A stretch of 64,000 nucleotides of DNA from Methylohalobius sp964654415 (GTDB lineage: Bacteria; Pseudomonadota; Gammaproteobacteria; Methylococcales; Methylothermaceae): contig CAZZIP010000004.1 in NCBI GenBank assembly GCA_964654415.1, positions 168,810 through 232,809 of the forward strand, read 5' to 3'. Under the pieces are notes generated by a model. It was not told the origin of the DNA. It made no database searches and worked only from the letters and a program-made list of their open reading frames with translations. Positions 1 through 8,357 of the stretch are shown piece by piece (position 1 is the first letter of the stretch; each line of letters begins with the position of its first letter). The translations under genes were made by a program, and so were the position numbers.

Positions 1-537
1 CCACGCCAGCCCTTCGGCCCCCAGACCATAGCGCAGGATCAATGAGATCACCACCAAACCGATGGCCCACCCCATCACTAGGAGATTGACAAAAAATGCC
101 AAAAGCGGCAGTCCCATAGTAAAGATCGAATAGCGATACAACACAATCGCCAGCCCCGCCGCCGTTCCCACACCAATTAAGGTGCGTAGCAAGCTGATTG
201 CCATCAAAGCCACGACCCACTCCCAAGGCCGAAGCGGGGAGACGAAAAGCTGACCCAAATTGCGCGACCACATCTCCTCCAAGAACACGACCGACACCCC
301 CAATTGGGCGCGGAACAACACGTCCCAAAGCAATACAGCGGCGATAAACAATCCCGCCGCACGGGCAATCCAGGCGCTTTGGTCAGCAAGAAACTGATTG
401 ATCAGCCCCCACAAAATCATCTGCACCGTAGGCCAGTAAGCCAGCTCCAACACCCGCGGCCAGGACCCTTGGAGTAGGTACAGATAGCGCACAATCAAGG
501 CGTAAATTCGACTCAAGCTTGCCACAATAGAGCTCAC
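1..537 (-). CDS. ABC-2 type exporter permease (partial, cut by window edge)
   Basis: This is the membrane permease of an ABC-2 exporter; substrate unknown. I read it directly from the minus strand: a GTG start at 537 lies 2 bases after the stop of the ATPase gene, and 179 codons run open to the window edge, so the C-terminus is missing. The protein begins VSSIVASLSRIYALIVRYL and has several hydrophobic segments. Residues about 84-100 contain EEMWSRNLGQLFVSPLRP, a sequence typical of ABC-2 permeases of the NodJ/DrrB kind. The close spacing to the ATPase supports co-transcription and joint function as a transporter. Family assignment is firm; cargo cannot be inferred. Confidence 0.8.
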   Translation of the reverse strand, partial: MSSIVASLSRIYALIVRYLYLLQGSWPRVLELAYWPTVQMILWGLINQFLADQSAWIARAAGLFIAAVLLWDVLFRAQLGVSVVFLEEMWSRNLGQLFVSPLRPWEWVVALMAISLLRTLIGVGTAAGLAIVLYRYSIFTMGLPLLAFFVNLLVMGWAIGLVVISLILRYGLGAEGLAW

Positions 538-539
538 TT

Positions 540-1268
540 TCAACTCCGGGCGATGGCGATAAACACCTCCTCCAGGTTACCCCTACCATAGCGCTCGATC
601 AGCACCTTAGGCATTCCTTGGGCGGCGATCCTTCCTTGGCGCAGGATGTAAACGTAATCGCACAGGCGTTCGACCTCCGGCATATTGTGGGAAGCAAGTA
701 AGATCGTAGCTCCGCTTTGGCGCTGGTAATCGAGAAGATACCCCCGGATCCGCTCGGCCGAATCGGGGTCCAAAGAGGCTGTCGGCTCGTCCATGAGCAG
801 CACCTCCGGTTGATTGAGGAGAGATTTGGCTAGGGCTACTCGGGTCTTCTGACCCGAAGAGAGCGAACCATAGGAGCGTTTCAGCAAAGCGGTCAAATCC
901 AACGCCTCTGCCAACTCTGAAATCCGCGCCTTGCGCTTTGGGATACCGTACAGACGCCCATAGATGTCCAGATTCTGCCACACTGTCAAGCGATGGGGCA
1001 GGTCCACATAAGGCGAAGTAAAATTCATCCGCGGCAAGGACCGATAGCGGTGACGCACCATGTCTACGCCCAATACCCGCACCTGGCCGGAACTCGGTAG
1101 AAGCAGTCCGAGCAGAATCGCCAAAGTCGTGGTTTTGCCTGCGCCGTTACCGCCGAGCAAAGCACACGTCTGCCCGCTAGTGACGGCAAAAGAAATATTA
1201 TCTAGCGCTACCACTGAACCATAGCGCTTACTCAAACAGCGAACCTCGATTACCGTCTGCGACGTCAT
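540..1268 (-). CDS. ABC transporter ATP-binding protein
   Basis: ATP-hydrolysing subunit of the ABC-2 exporter whose permease follows directly downstream. The 242-residue protein has a Walker A loop GGNGAGKTT near residues 39-47, the ABC signature LSSGQK near residue 138, and a Walker B LLMDEP followed by TASLD, in the correct order for a complete nucleotide-binding domain. The ATG at 1268 is chosen because the protein starts with the usual first beta strand (VIEVRCLSKRYG). The best-known relatives are DrrA/NodI-type ATPases for drugs, polysaccharides or lipids. The substrate cannot be deduced from the neighbours. Confidence 0.88.
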   Translation of the reverse strand: MTSQTVIEVRCLSKRYGSVVALDNISFAVTSGQTCALLGGNGAGKTTTLAILLGLLLPSSGQVRVLGVDMVRHRYRSLPRMNFTSPYVDLPHRLTVWQNLDIYGRLYGIPKRKARISELAEALDLTALLKRSYGSLSSGQKTRVALAKSLLNQPEVLLMDEPTASLDPDSAERIRGYLLDYQRQSGATILLASHNMPEVERLCDYVYILRQGRIAAQGMPKVLIERYGRGNLEEVFIAIARS

Positions 1269-1302
1269 CTATAATTTGAACAATGACAACACCACGCTAA
1301 CA

Positions 1303-2034
1303 ATGGCCAGTCAACCTAGCGATTCCTGCTTGCTTTATAACAAACCTGACATCATTCGCCTTTTGCGCGTCCTGATACAGCAGCAATCCCTCATCAGCGC
1401 AAGCTTGGAGAACGGCCGAGGTTTTGCCACTTGGTTGCTATGGGTGGACGCAGAGCGCGAGCGCATCGCCTTAGACGTGAGCTCCAATCCTGCACTCAAC
1501 CAGCGCGTGCTCGCTGCTAAAAAACTATTGTGCACGACCAAGCTCGAACAGCTAGAGGTCAAATTCACCGCTGCCGACATTCAAGAAGCGCGGCTTCAAG
1601 GTCAACCGGTGCTGTGCGCTAAACTTCCTACTCAAGTTTATTACCCCCAAAGGCGCCAGTACTATCGGCTCACCCTTCCTAAAGCTCTACCCATCTACTG
1701 TGCCCTCCCTTTGGAGGAGCGTTTGGTTTTGCTGCCGACCCTGGATCTCAGCGCTGGCGGCATCGGCCTCATCGACCACAGCGGAACCTTACCTCTAGCT
1801 AAAGGCATGCTATGCCCCAATTGCTGCTTACATCTGCCGGAAATTGGCGAGGTAAGGTTCGACCTTGTCATCCGTTCAGTCGTCGCGCGCGCTGATGGTC
1901 AGCGCATCGGCGGTGCTTTTTCTCGCTTAAGCCCAGGCAGCGCGATCCTCATCCAGCGCTACCTCAACCAGGAACAAATCAAGCTCCGCCAGAGGATGCC
2001 AGACAAGCCTTCATCGCCGCGCCCATCTCGGTAG
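1303..2034 (+). CDS. PilZ domain protein, YcgR-like
   Basis: Probable cyclic-di-GMP-binding regulator, 243 residues. The C-terminal half carries the two PilZ signatures: RQYYR (RxxxR) near residues 118-122, and DLSAGGIG (D/NxSxxG) some 35 residues later. The N-terminal half resembles the YcgR-type N-terminal domain, so it may act on motility or pili. I take the ATG at 1303; an in-frame TTG at 1276 would add 9 residues, and neither has a clear Shine-Dalgarno. A TATAAT at 1270-1275 could be its -10 element. The last 56 bases overlap the end of sucD on the other strand. Confidence 0.75.
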   Translation: MASQPSDSCLLYNKPDIIRLLRVLIQQQSLISASLENGRGFATWLLWVDAERERIALDVSSNPALNQRVLAAKKLLCTTKLEQLEVKFTAADIQEARLQGQPVLCAKLPTQVYYPQRRQYYRLTLPKALPIYCALPLEERLVLLPTLDLSAGGIGLIDHSGTLPLAKGMLCPNCCLHLPEIGEVRFDLVIRSVVARADGQRIGGAFSRLSPGSAILIQRYLNQEQIKLRQRMPDKPSSPRPSR

Positions 2035-2863
2035 GCAGGTCCACAACCTCGACCCCGGCCCGGCGCAGGGCTGCCACCTTGGCTTCAGCACTGCCACAGC
2101 CACCGCTGATGATCGCTCCAGCATGGCCCATCCTCCGCCCTGGCGGAGCGGTGCGCCCAGCGATATAGGCCACCACCGGCTTGGAGACGTGTTGGCGGAT
2201 GTATTCAGCCGCTTCCTCTTCTTCCTGCCCTCCGATCTCTCCCACCAGAATGATGCCCTTGGTTTCTGGATCCTCTTCGAACAGGGCCAACGCATCGATG
2301 AAATTCATGCCGTGGATGGGATCGCCGCCGATCCCGATACAGGTACTCTGGCCTAATCCTTCGCGGGTCGTCTGCCAGACAGCCTCATAGGTCAGCGTCC
2401 CAGAGCGCGACACGATTCCGACTACGCCGCGCCGGTGGATGAAACCCGGCATGATACCGATTTTGCATTCCCCTGGGGTGATGATTCCAGGGCAATTGGG
2501 GCCGATCAGCACACAATCGAACTCCTTGAGCGCCGCCTTGACGCGCAGCATGTGCAGGGTCGGGATACCTTCGGTGATGCACACCACCAACCTAAGGCCA
2601 CAGTCGGCTGCCTCCAGAATCGCATCAGCGGCAAACGCTGGCGGTACATAGATCACACTCGCTGAGGCCGAGGTCGCGCGCACGGCTTCACGCACTGTAT
2701 CGAACACGGGCAGTCCCAGGTGGGTCTGACCGCCGCGCCCGGGCGTCACTCCGCCCACTAGTTGGGTACCGTATTCGAGTGCCTGCTGGCAATGGAACGT
2801 CGCCTGCTTACCAGTGAATCCCTGGCAGATCAACTTGGTGTTGCGATCGACCAAAACGCTCAT
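1979..2863 (-). CDS. sucD: Succinate-CoA ligase alpha subunit
   Basis: Alpha subunit of succinyl-CoA synthetase (TCA cycle), 294 residues. The start at 2863 overlaps the sucC stop by four bases (ATGA) and gives the standard N-terminus MSVLVDRNTKLICQGFTG. Seen: the CoA-binding region, the GPNCPGIITPGE motif, and the phospho-histidine region GHAGAIISGG near residues 245-255. The sequence QSTCIGIGGDPIHG and the C-terminal LPTEMG fit SucD better than malate-CoA ligase MtkB, which is the main alternative in a methylotroph. The 3' end overlaps the convergent PilZ gene by 56 bases. Confidence 0.9.
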   Translation of the reverse strand: MSVLVDRNTKLICQGFTGKQATFHCQQALEYGTQLVGGVTPGRGGQTHLGLPVFDTVREAVRATSASASVIYVPPAFAADAILEAADCGLRLVVCITEGIPTLHMLRVKAALKEFDCVLIGPNCPGIITPGECKIGIMPGFIHRRGVVGIVSRSGTLTYEAVWQTTREGLGQSTCIGIGGDPIHGMNFIDALALFEEDPETKGIILVGEIGGQEEEEAAEYIRQHVSKPVVAYIAGRTAPPGRRMGHAGAIISGGCGSAEAKVAALRRAGVEVVDLPTEMGAAMKACLASSGGA

Positions 2864-4029
2864 ACTTCCTCCTTCGCTGCCGCCACCGCCTTGCGCGCTG
2901 CTTCCAACAGGTCCGCCGCTGGGATGACCGCCAGTCCAGATCGTTCCAGAAGCGCTCGCCCGGCTTCTGCGGAAGTCCCCTCCAGGCGCACAATCACCGG
3001 CACCTTCACGCACACCTCACGCACCGCTGCAATGATTCCCTCAGCGATCAGATCGCAACGGACGATGCCGCCGAAGATGTTCACTAAGATCGCCTTGACC
3101 TTGGGGTCGGCCAGGATGATCTTGAACGCTTCCGTCACGCGCTCGGCTGAAGTCCCGCCGCCGACATCCAGGAAATTGGCCGGCTCCCCGCCACACTGCT
3201 TGATCAGATCCATAGTCGCCATCGCCAGGCCTGCCCCATTGACCATACAACCGATATTTCCGGTCAGAGTGACATAGCTCAAGCCGTGCTCCCGCGCGCG
3301 CCTTTCTTTCTCGTCCTCCTGCGTAGAGTCGTTGAGGGAAGCGATTTCAGGATGGGCATAGAGGGCGTTGTCGTCGAAGTTGAGCTTGGCATCCAGCGCT
3401 ACCAATTGCCCAGCCCTGGTCACCGCTAGCGGATTGAGTTCGATCTGGCTGGCGTCCTTATCTAGAAACAGCCGGTAGAGCCGATCCAATAAGGCCACGA
3501 AGGCATTGACCTGATCGCCGGCAAGTCCCAAACCAAATGCCACCTCCCGCCCTTGGTATGGCATAGGCCCGGTAGCCGGATGAACGACAAAGCTTAAGAT
3601 TTGGTCTGGCCGCTCGGCGGCGAGTTGTTCTATGTCCATTCCACCCGCAGCCGATGCAAGCACCCTAACCCGCGCGTGCCTCCGGTCGATCACCAAGCTC
3701 AAGTATAGCTCGCGCGCCACCTCGGTCGCCTGCTCCACCAGAACGGCGCTGACTAAAAGCCCTTGGGGGCCGGTCTGATGGGTAGTCAGCCGCGTACCCA
3801 AGAGTTTTCCTGCGATTTCCGCCACCGCATCCGGCGTCTCGGCCAGCATGACGCCCCCAGCTTTGCCTCGCCCACCGGCGTGGATTTGGGCCTTCACCAA
3901 GAAACGCTCACCGCCCAGCGCCAACGCCACCTCCCGGGCTTCATCCCGGGTTCTAGCCACCTGACCAGCAGGAATTGGTATCTGATATTCAGCCAGCAAC
4001 GCTTTGGCTTGATACTCATGGATATTCAT
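2860..4029 (-). CDS. sucC: Succinate-CoA ligase beta subunit
   Basis: Beta (ATP-grasp) subunit of succinyl-CoA synthetase, 389 residues, the usual length. It starts MNIHEYQAKALLAEY, the family's conserved N-terminus, and carries AQIHAGGRGKAGGV in the ATP-grasp domain, the metal-binding region IELNPLAV, and VNIFGGIVRCD, the SucC-type loop (MtkA malate-CoA ligases usually have a different residue pattern here). It forms an operon with sucD through an ATGA overlap. SucC is preferred over MtkA on these motifs, but substrate specificity within this family is not certain from sequence. Confidence 0.9.
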   Translation of the reverse strand: MNIHEYQAKALLAEYQIPIPAGQVARTRDEAREVALALGGERFLVKAQIHAGGRGKAGGVMLAETPDAVAEIAGKLLGTRLTTHQTGPQGLLVSAVLVEQATEVARELYLSLVIDRRHARVRVLASAAGGMDIEQLAAERPDQILSFVVHPATGPMPYQGREVAFGLGLAGDQVNAFVALLDRLYRLFLDKDASQIELNPLAVTRAGQLVALDAKLNFDDNALYAHPEIASLNDSTQEDEKERRAREHGLSYVTLTGNIGCMVNGAGLAMATMDLIKQCGGEPANFLDVGGGTSAERVTEAFKIILADPKVKAILVNIFGGIVRCDLIAEGIIAAVREVCVKVPVIVRLEGTSAEAGRALLERSGLAVIPAADLLEAARKAVAAAKEEV

Positions 4030-4060
4030 CGCTTCGACCCGCCCTCACCGGAAATACCGC

Positions 4061-4066
4061 TATAAT
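4061..4066 (+). promoter_or_regulatory. Candidate -10 element of pilSR
   Basis: A perfect TATAAT lies 52 bases upstream of the pilS ATG in the sucC/pilS divergent gap. No good -35 hexamer is visible 17 bases upstream, so this is a weak prediction. Confidence 0.3.
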
Positions 4067-4117
4067 TTTTTTAAAGCACACGCCTATTCTATAACTTTCG
4101 CAACTTAAAGCGAGTCC

Positions 4118-5731
4118 ATGTCCGACACCAAGCTCAAGCCATGCCCGCTTTCCAACTACTCCATCCAGCCTGAGCAGGCATGGAGATTGCTCGCTGTTTT
4201 TACCGCTTATCAGGCGGTGTTGGGGGTGTTGCTCTGGGGTTTGTTTCAACTCCACTGGGGACCGAGCCAGCTTGGCCAACTCCACCCGCGACTTTTTCTC
4301 TGGACCGCTTACGGCTATACACTGGCTGTCCTCGCCAGCTTGCCATTCCTTTGGCTACACCGCCCGGCCTATGCCTGGCAGGCGGCTTGGCACCTGTTTT
4401 TGGACCTGGCTAGCTTGCCGCTTATCGTTTATGCCTGCGGCGGTCTAGAGAGCGGATTTGCCACTCTGCTGGCGGTTTCAGTGGCCGCCGCCGGACTCCT
4501 CATCGGCGGACGCTGCGCTTTGGGGTTTGCCGCGCTCGCCAGCCTCAGCGTTCTCGCGATAGAAAGCATCGGCAACTGGCAAAATGCCTTTGAGACCAGC
4601 CATTATACTTATGCCGCCATGCTCGGAATCGCTTACTTCACTATCGCCTGGCTCGCCGTCACCTTGGCCCAGCGAGCCGAGCAAAGCCAACTCCTGGCCG
4701 AGCGGCGCAAAGTAGATCTAGCCAATCTGCAGCAATTAAACGAGTTCATCGTTCAGCACTTGCAATCTGGGATTCTCATACTCGATTCCGATCACCGCGT
4801 TCGTCTGAGCAATAATTCTGCCCTACGCCTTTTAGGTCTGCGCCAAAGCCCCAAGGATTTGAGCGCTCTGCCCGGCCTGCTGGTGGCACGTTTGCGAGAG
4901 TGGCAAGCACACCCCCAGCAAAACTCAGTCACGCTAATCACCGAACCCGAACCGATCCAGGTGCGCTTCAGCCTTCTGCCCATGGAAGGGGAAACCCTAA
5001 CCCTGATTTTTCTCGAAGACAACGCGCTGCATCAGCAGCGCGTTCAGGAAAGCAAGCTGGCCTCGCTGGGCAGGCTGACCGCCAGCATCGCCCATGAAAT
5101 CCGCAATCCCTTAAGCGCCATCAGCCATGCCAGCCAACTGCTGGCGGAAAGCCAAGACCACAAGTCGCAGGACCTACGCCTGGTAGCAATCATTCAAAAG
5201 CATTGCCGGCGGGTGGATGAGGTCATCAGCAACGTCTTGCAGCTTTCCCGCCGCCATGCCGCCTGCCGGGAGAAACTGGCTTTGAACACTTGGCTGGAAC
5301 AATTTTGCCTTGAATTTCAAGAGCTCAGCTTGCGCCGAAACCTGTTTGACCTTAAATTGCCGAAACAAACATTGAGCGCCTGGGCAGACCCCAGCCATCT
5401 CAAGCAGATTCTTTACAATCTGTGCGAGAACGCGCTCAAATATGGAACTCCAGAAGGCGACAAGATCACGCTGCGGCTTAGCTGCCACGCGCCAACCCAA
5501 AAGCCATGCATCGAGGTCATCGATCGCGGTCCCGGCATTCCACCCGATCAGATCCGAAATATATTTGAGCCTTTCTTTACCACCTCCCCCACAGGCACCG
5601 GCTTGGGGTTATACATCGCGCGCGAGTTGGCCCAGTTGAATCAGGCTACTTTGGAATACGAGTTTGGGATGTATGGCAGCTGCTTCCGTCTTGTTCTCGC
5701 TAATGCTGATCAGATCATGGTGGAACTATGA
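4118..5731 (+). CDS. pilS: Sensor histidine kinase PilS
   Basis: Membrane histidine kinase of the PilS/PilR two-component system that controls type IV pilin transcription with sigma-54. The 537-residue protein has an N-terminal block of about six membrane segments (residues ~25-190), a PAS-like region (~200-310), the phospho-acceptor AHEIRNPLS near residue 325, and an ATPase domain with NLCENALKYG (~433), DRGPGIP and TGTGLGLYIAREL. Its stop overlaps the pilR start (ATGA), so the two are co-translated. Membrane topology and partner make PilS much more likely than NtrB. Confidence 0.88.
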   Translation: MSDTKLKPCPLSNYSIQPEQAWRLLAVFTAYQAVLGVLLWGLFQLHWGPSQLGQLHPRLFLWTAYGYTLAVLASLPFLWLHRPAYAWQAAWHLFLDLASLPLIVYACGGLESGFATLLAVSVAAAGLLIGGRCALGFAALASLSVLAIESIGNWQNAFETSHYTYAAMLGIAYFTIAWLAVTLAQRAEQSQLLAERRKVDLANLQQLNEFIVQHLQSGILILDSDHRVRLSNNSALRLLGLRQSPKDLSALPGLLVARLREWQAHPQQNSVTLITEPEPIQVRFSLLPMEGETLTLIFLEDNALHQQRVQESKLASLGRLTASIAHEIRNPLSAISHASQLLAESQDHKSQDLRLVAIIQKHCRRVDEVISNVLQLSRRHAACREKLALNTWLEQFCLEFQELSLRRNLFDLKLPKQTLSAWADPSHLKQILYNLCENALKYGTPEGDKITLRLSCHAPTQKPCIEVIDRGPGIPPDQIRNIFEPFFTTSPTGTGLGLYIARELAQLNQATLEYEFGMYGSCFRLVLANADQIMVEL

Positions 5732-7077
5732 CTACTCCCCTTGCCCTCATCGTCGATGACGAAGCCGACATATTGGAGCTGATGGAACTGACCCTAGCGC
5801 GGATGGATGTCCAGGCCCGCACCGCGACTTCGCTAGATGAAGCCAAACGCTGGCTCAGCCGCGAGTCTTTCCAGCTTTGTCTTACCGATATGCGCCTGCC
5901 GGACGGAGATGGCTTGGATTTAGTGGCCTATATCCAGGCGAGCTTCCCAAATCTTCCGGTAGCTGTCATCACCGCCCACGGCAATATGGAAGCCGCCGTC
6001 AAGGCACTTAAAGCAGGCGCTTACGACTTCGTCTCTAAACCGGTGGACCTCAAGATCTTGCGCAAGCTGGTTACCGCTGCCCTCCAGCTGGCTGAAGACC
6101 GCGGGCACAAAGACCGGCGTTCGCGCGACGTCCTGCTGGGAGAGTCTGAGGCAATGCGCGACATCCGCGCCAAGATCGTAAAATTAGCTCGTACCCAGGC
6201 GCCGGTCTTTATCAGCGGTGAATCGGGAACTGGCAAAGAGCTGGTCGCCCGCCTCATCCACGCCAAAGGTCCCCGAGCCAATAAACCTTTCGTCGCGGTC
6301 AACTGCGGCGCGATTCCGGCCGAACTGATGGAAAGCGAGTTCTTCGGTCACCGCAAGGGAAGTTTCTCCGGCGCAGTCGCCGACCAAGTCGGCTTGTTTC
6401 AGGCTGCAGATGGCGGCACTCTGTTCTTGGACGAAGTCGCTGACCTGCCGCTTGGGCTTCAGGTGAAACTCTTGCGGGCGATCCAGGAGAAAACCATCCG
6501 TCCTATCGGTGCTGAGCAGGAAATCCCGGTCGACGTGCGCATCTTAAGCGCTACCCACAAAAATCTGAAACAACTGGTGGCAGAGGGTCGGTTCCGTCAG
6601 GATCTATTCTACCGGATCAACGTCATCGAACTGGAGGTGCCCCCTTTGCGGGAGCGCCGCGAGGACATCCCGCTTTTGGTCGAGCGAGCCCTGTTTCGGC
6701 TGGCTCGGGAAAATGGGTTAGAACGACTTAAGTTGAGTAGCCGAGCGATGGAGGCGTTGTACCGGTATGAATTCCCGGGCAACGTGCGCGAGCTTGAGAA
6801 CATCTTGGAACGGGCGGCAGCACTGTGCGAAGGGGAAGAAATTGACGTGGATGACTTGGATCTCCCAACCACGCCAGGAACCAGGCCTAACCTCGTCCCC
6901 GATGAGGAAATCCCAACTGGGGAATTTTCCTTGGAAGAATACCTGCTGCAAATCGAGCGGCGTGCAATTTTAGACGCCTTGGAGCAGACCCGCTGGAATC
7001 GCACCGCCGCTGCGCAAAAACTGGGGCTGACTTTCCGCTCGCTGCGTTACCGGCTGAAGAAATTGGGAATCGACTAG
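5728..7077 (+). CDS. pilR: Sigma-54-dependent response regulator PilR
   Basis: NtrC-family activator, 449 residues. It has a receiver domain with the phosphorylatable Asp54 (LTDMRLPDG), an AAA+ domain with Walker A GESGTGKE at 163-170, a GSFSGA loop in place of the common GAFTGA sigma-54 contact motif, and a C-terminal Fis-type helix-turn-helix (NRTAAAQKLGLTFRSLRYRL). It is expected to activate pilA with RpoN, which is encoded at 50768. Its stop overlaps the convergent small gene by 4 bases. Confidence 0.9.
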   Translation: MTTPLALIVDDEADILELMELTLARMDVQARTATSLDEAKRWLSRESFQLCLTDMRLPDGDGLDLVAYIQASFPNLPVAVITAHGNMEAAVKALKAGAYDFVSKPVDLKILRKLVTAALQLAEDRGHKDRRSRDVLLGESEAMRDIRAKIVKLARTQAPVFISGESGTGKELVARLIHAKGPRANKPFVAVNCGAIPAELMESEFFGHRKGSFSGAVADQVGLFQAADGGTLFLDEVADLPLGLQVKLLRAIQEKTIRPIGAEQEIPVDVRILSATHKNLKQLVAEGRFRQDLFYRINVIELEVPPLRERREDIPLLVERALFRLARENGLERLKLSSRAMEALYRYEFPGNVRELENILERAAALCEGEEIDVDDLDLPTTPGTRPNLVPDEEIPTGEFSLEEYLLQIERRAILDALEQTRWNRTAAAQKLGLTFRSLRYRLKKLGID

Positions 7078-7460
7078 ACCCAGTATTTTTTCAGTGCTTT
7101 AAACTGTTCGAGCGCTTCCCTGACTTTTCGGTCGATGGCTTCTTCCTGAAGCTCGGTATTTTTGTAGACTCGATCGAGCAATCCTTCCCTGACCATGGCT
7201 TCCTTGATCCAGCGCTTGGCAAACCGGTAGTTAGTAGGCATCGCCGCGGATTCACCGGTTACCGGATCACGCAACTGCTTTACTTGGGCAACTTCCTCCG
7301 GAGCAGCCACCATTTCCAGAGGTTTAGGTGGTGCCTCCATCGGGGTTTCCATCACCTTGGCATAAAACTCCTTGGCGCCCTCGCCCATAAAAGCTGTGAT
7401 TAAAATATAGACGATATAAACGATCAGCAAGATCGAGATACCAGCCAGAAAAGTCGTCAT
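7074..7460 (-). CDS. Small membrane-anchored protein downstream of the fhc cluster
   Basis: Unrecognised 128-residue protein. Residues ~3-26 form one strongly hydrophobic helix (TFLAGISILLIVYIVYILIT). Then come a Pro-rich linker (PMEAPPKPLE) and a charged, helical C-terminal half ending FKALKKYWV, rich in Lys/Glu and probably cytoplasmic. The ATG at 7460 is preferred over the TTG at 7466 because GGGGGAGG lies 7 bases upstream. It sits 86 bases after fhcC in the same direction, so it may belong to the C1 operon or have its own promoter. No function can be assigned. Confidence 0.6.
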   Translation of the reverse strand: MTTFLAGISILLIVYIVYILITAFMGEGAKEFYAKVMETPMEAPPKPLEMVAAPEEVAQVKQLRDPVTGESAAMPTNYRFAKRWIKEAMVREGLLDRVYKNTELQEEAIDRKVREALEQFKALKKYWV

Positions 7461-7546
7461 TATCAATCCTCCCCCTTGAAGTCAGCGTTATCGTTATATG
7501 GTTTAAGACTAGCTTATCTATCCTGTTAGAGACAAGAGCTTTAGCG

Positions 7547-8353
7547 CTACCCTGCGCGAATCAAAATCTCGCCTCGGCCCACTGAAGCCAAATCTCCGCC
7601 GTAGCGGTGGACCCGGTCAAAAGCTGCATCAGGAGCAGCAAAGCGGCTGTCAAGGTCCCTAAGGGCGGCAAACCACAAAGGCAAATACGAAAGCGTATGA
7701 ACCCCACAGTCGCCGAAGGTCGGCAGGATGGACGCCGGCTTTCGCCACAACAGCACCGTCCCCCGCCGCAGGCCGTATCCCAGAAAACCTCCGGTTTCGC
7801 CCATTACGGCGATGGTGCCGGCGATCATCCGTGAGGCGCAGTAGTCGCCCACGCTTCCCTCGACTAAGATGATTCCGCGCCGCATTTCATCTCCTACCCG
7901 ATCTCCGGCATCGCCTTTCACCAGTACGGTACCGCCGCGCATCCCGCGTTTGTTACCCGGAAGCGCTGCCCCCAGGAAATCTCCTGCATTGCCATCGATC
8001 TGGAGCGTTCCCCCACGCATTTCACAAGCTGCGAAGACCCCAGCATTGCCAGTCACCCGGATCTGCCCAGACCGCAAGCCCATCCCCAAATAGGCGCCAG
8101 CGTCGCCTTCCACCAGGATGTCCATATCCGCCGCATCCTTGCCGATATAATCGAGCTTGGCCGTGGCATTGCGAATGACGAGCTTAGAAGCTTCCTCGCC
8201 TTCAATCTCGAACAACTCATCCACCCGATAAGCTTTTCTGCCCGACCAGAGCTTGAGCGCGGCGATTTCAGTCCGGCGCAACTTCGCCGCCTCGCTCAAT
8301 GGGGACAAATCCACCCGCTGTCTGGGTTCAGCCTTCAAGATCAAAGTCAGCAT
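7547..8353 (-). CDS. fhcC: Formyltransferase/hydrolase complex subunit C (hydrolytic set)
   Basis: Subunit C of the Fhc complex, 268 residues, last gene of the downstream fhcBADC set. The middle part (~95-190) is built of repeated Gly-rich turns such as GNAGDFLGAAL and GDAGDRVGDEM, the right-handed beta-helix also found in the C-terminal domain of glutamate synthase. In the M. extorquens complex FhcC is a scaffold for FhcA and FhcB. It follows fhcD by 4 bases. It is a diverged paralogue of fwdC at 12257. Confidence 0.9.
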   Translation of the reverse strand: MLTLILKAEPRQRVDLSPLSEAAKLRRTEIAALKLWSGRKAYRVDELFEIEGEEASKLVIRNATAKLDYIGKDAADMDILVEGDAGAYLGMGLRSGQIRVTGNAGVFAACEMRGGTLQIDGNAGDFLGAALPGNKRGMRGGTVLVKGDAGDRVGDEMRRGIILVEGSVGDYCASRMIAGTIAVMGETGGFLGYGLRRGTVLLWRKPASILPTFGDCGVHTLSYLPLWFAALRDLDSRFAAPDAAFDRVHRYGGDLASVGRGEILIRAG

Positions 8354-8357
8354 AAAG

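Noticed and set aside
607..981. Long overlapping frames opposite or inside the ABC, fhc, nar and gcv genes
   Set aside because: They are shadows of real genes with Arg/Pro/Ala-rich, domain-free translations and no ribosome binding sites.
1979..4029. Malate-CoA ligase (mtkAB) of the serine cycle
   Set aside because: GGIVRCD in the beta subunit and the C-terminal pattern of the alpha subunit fit SucCD; no other serine-cycle genes are beside it.
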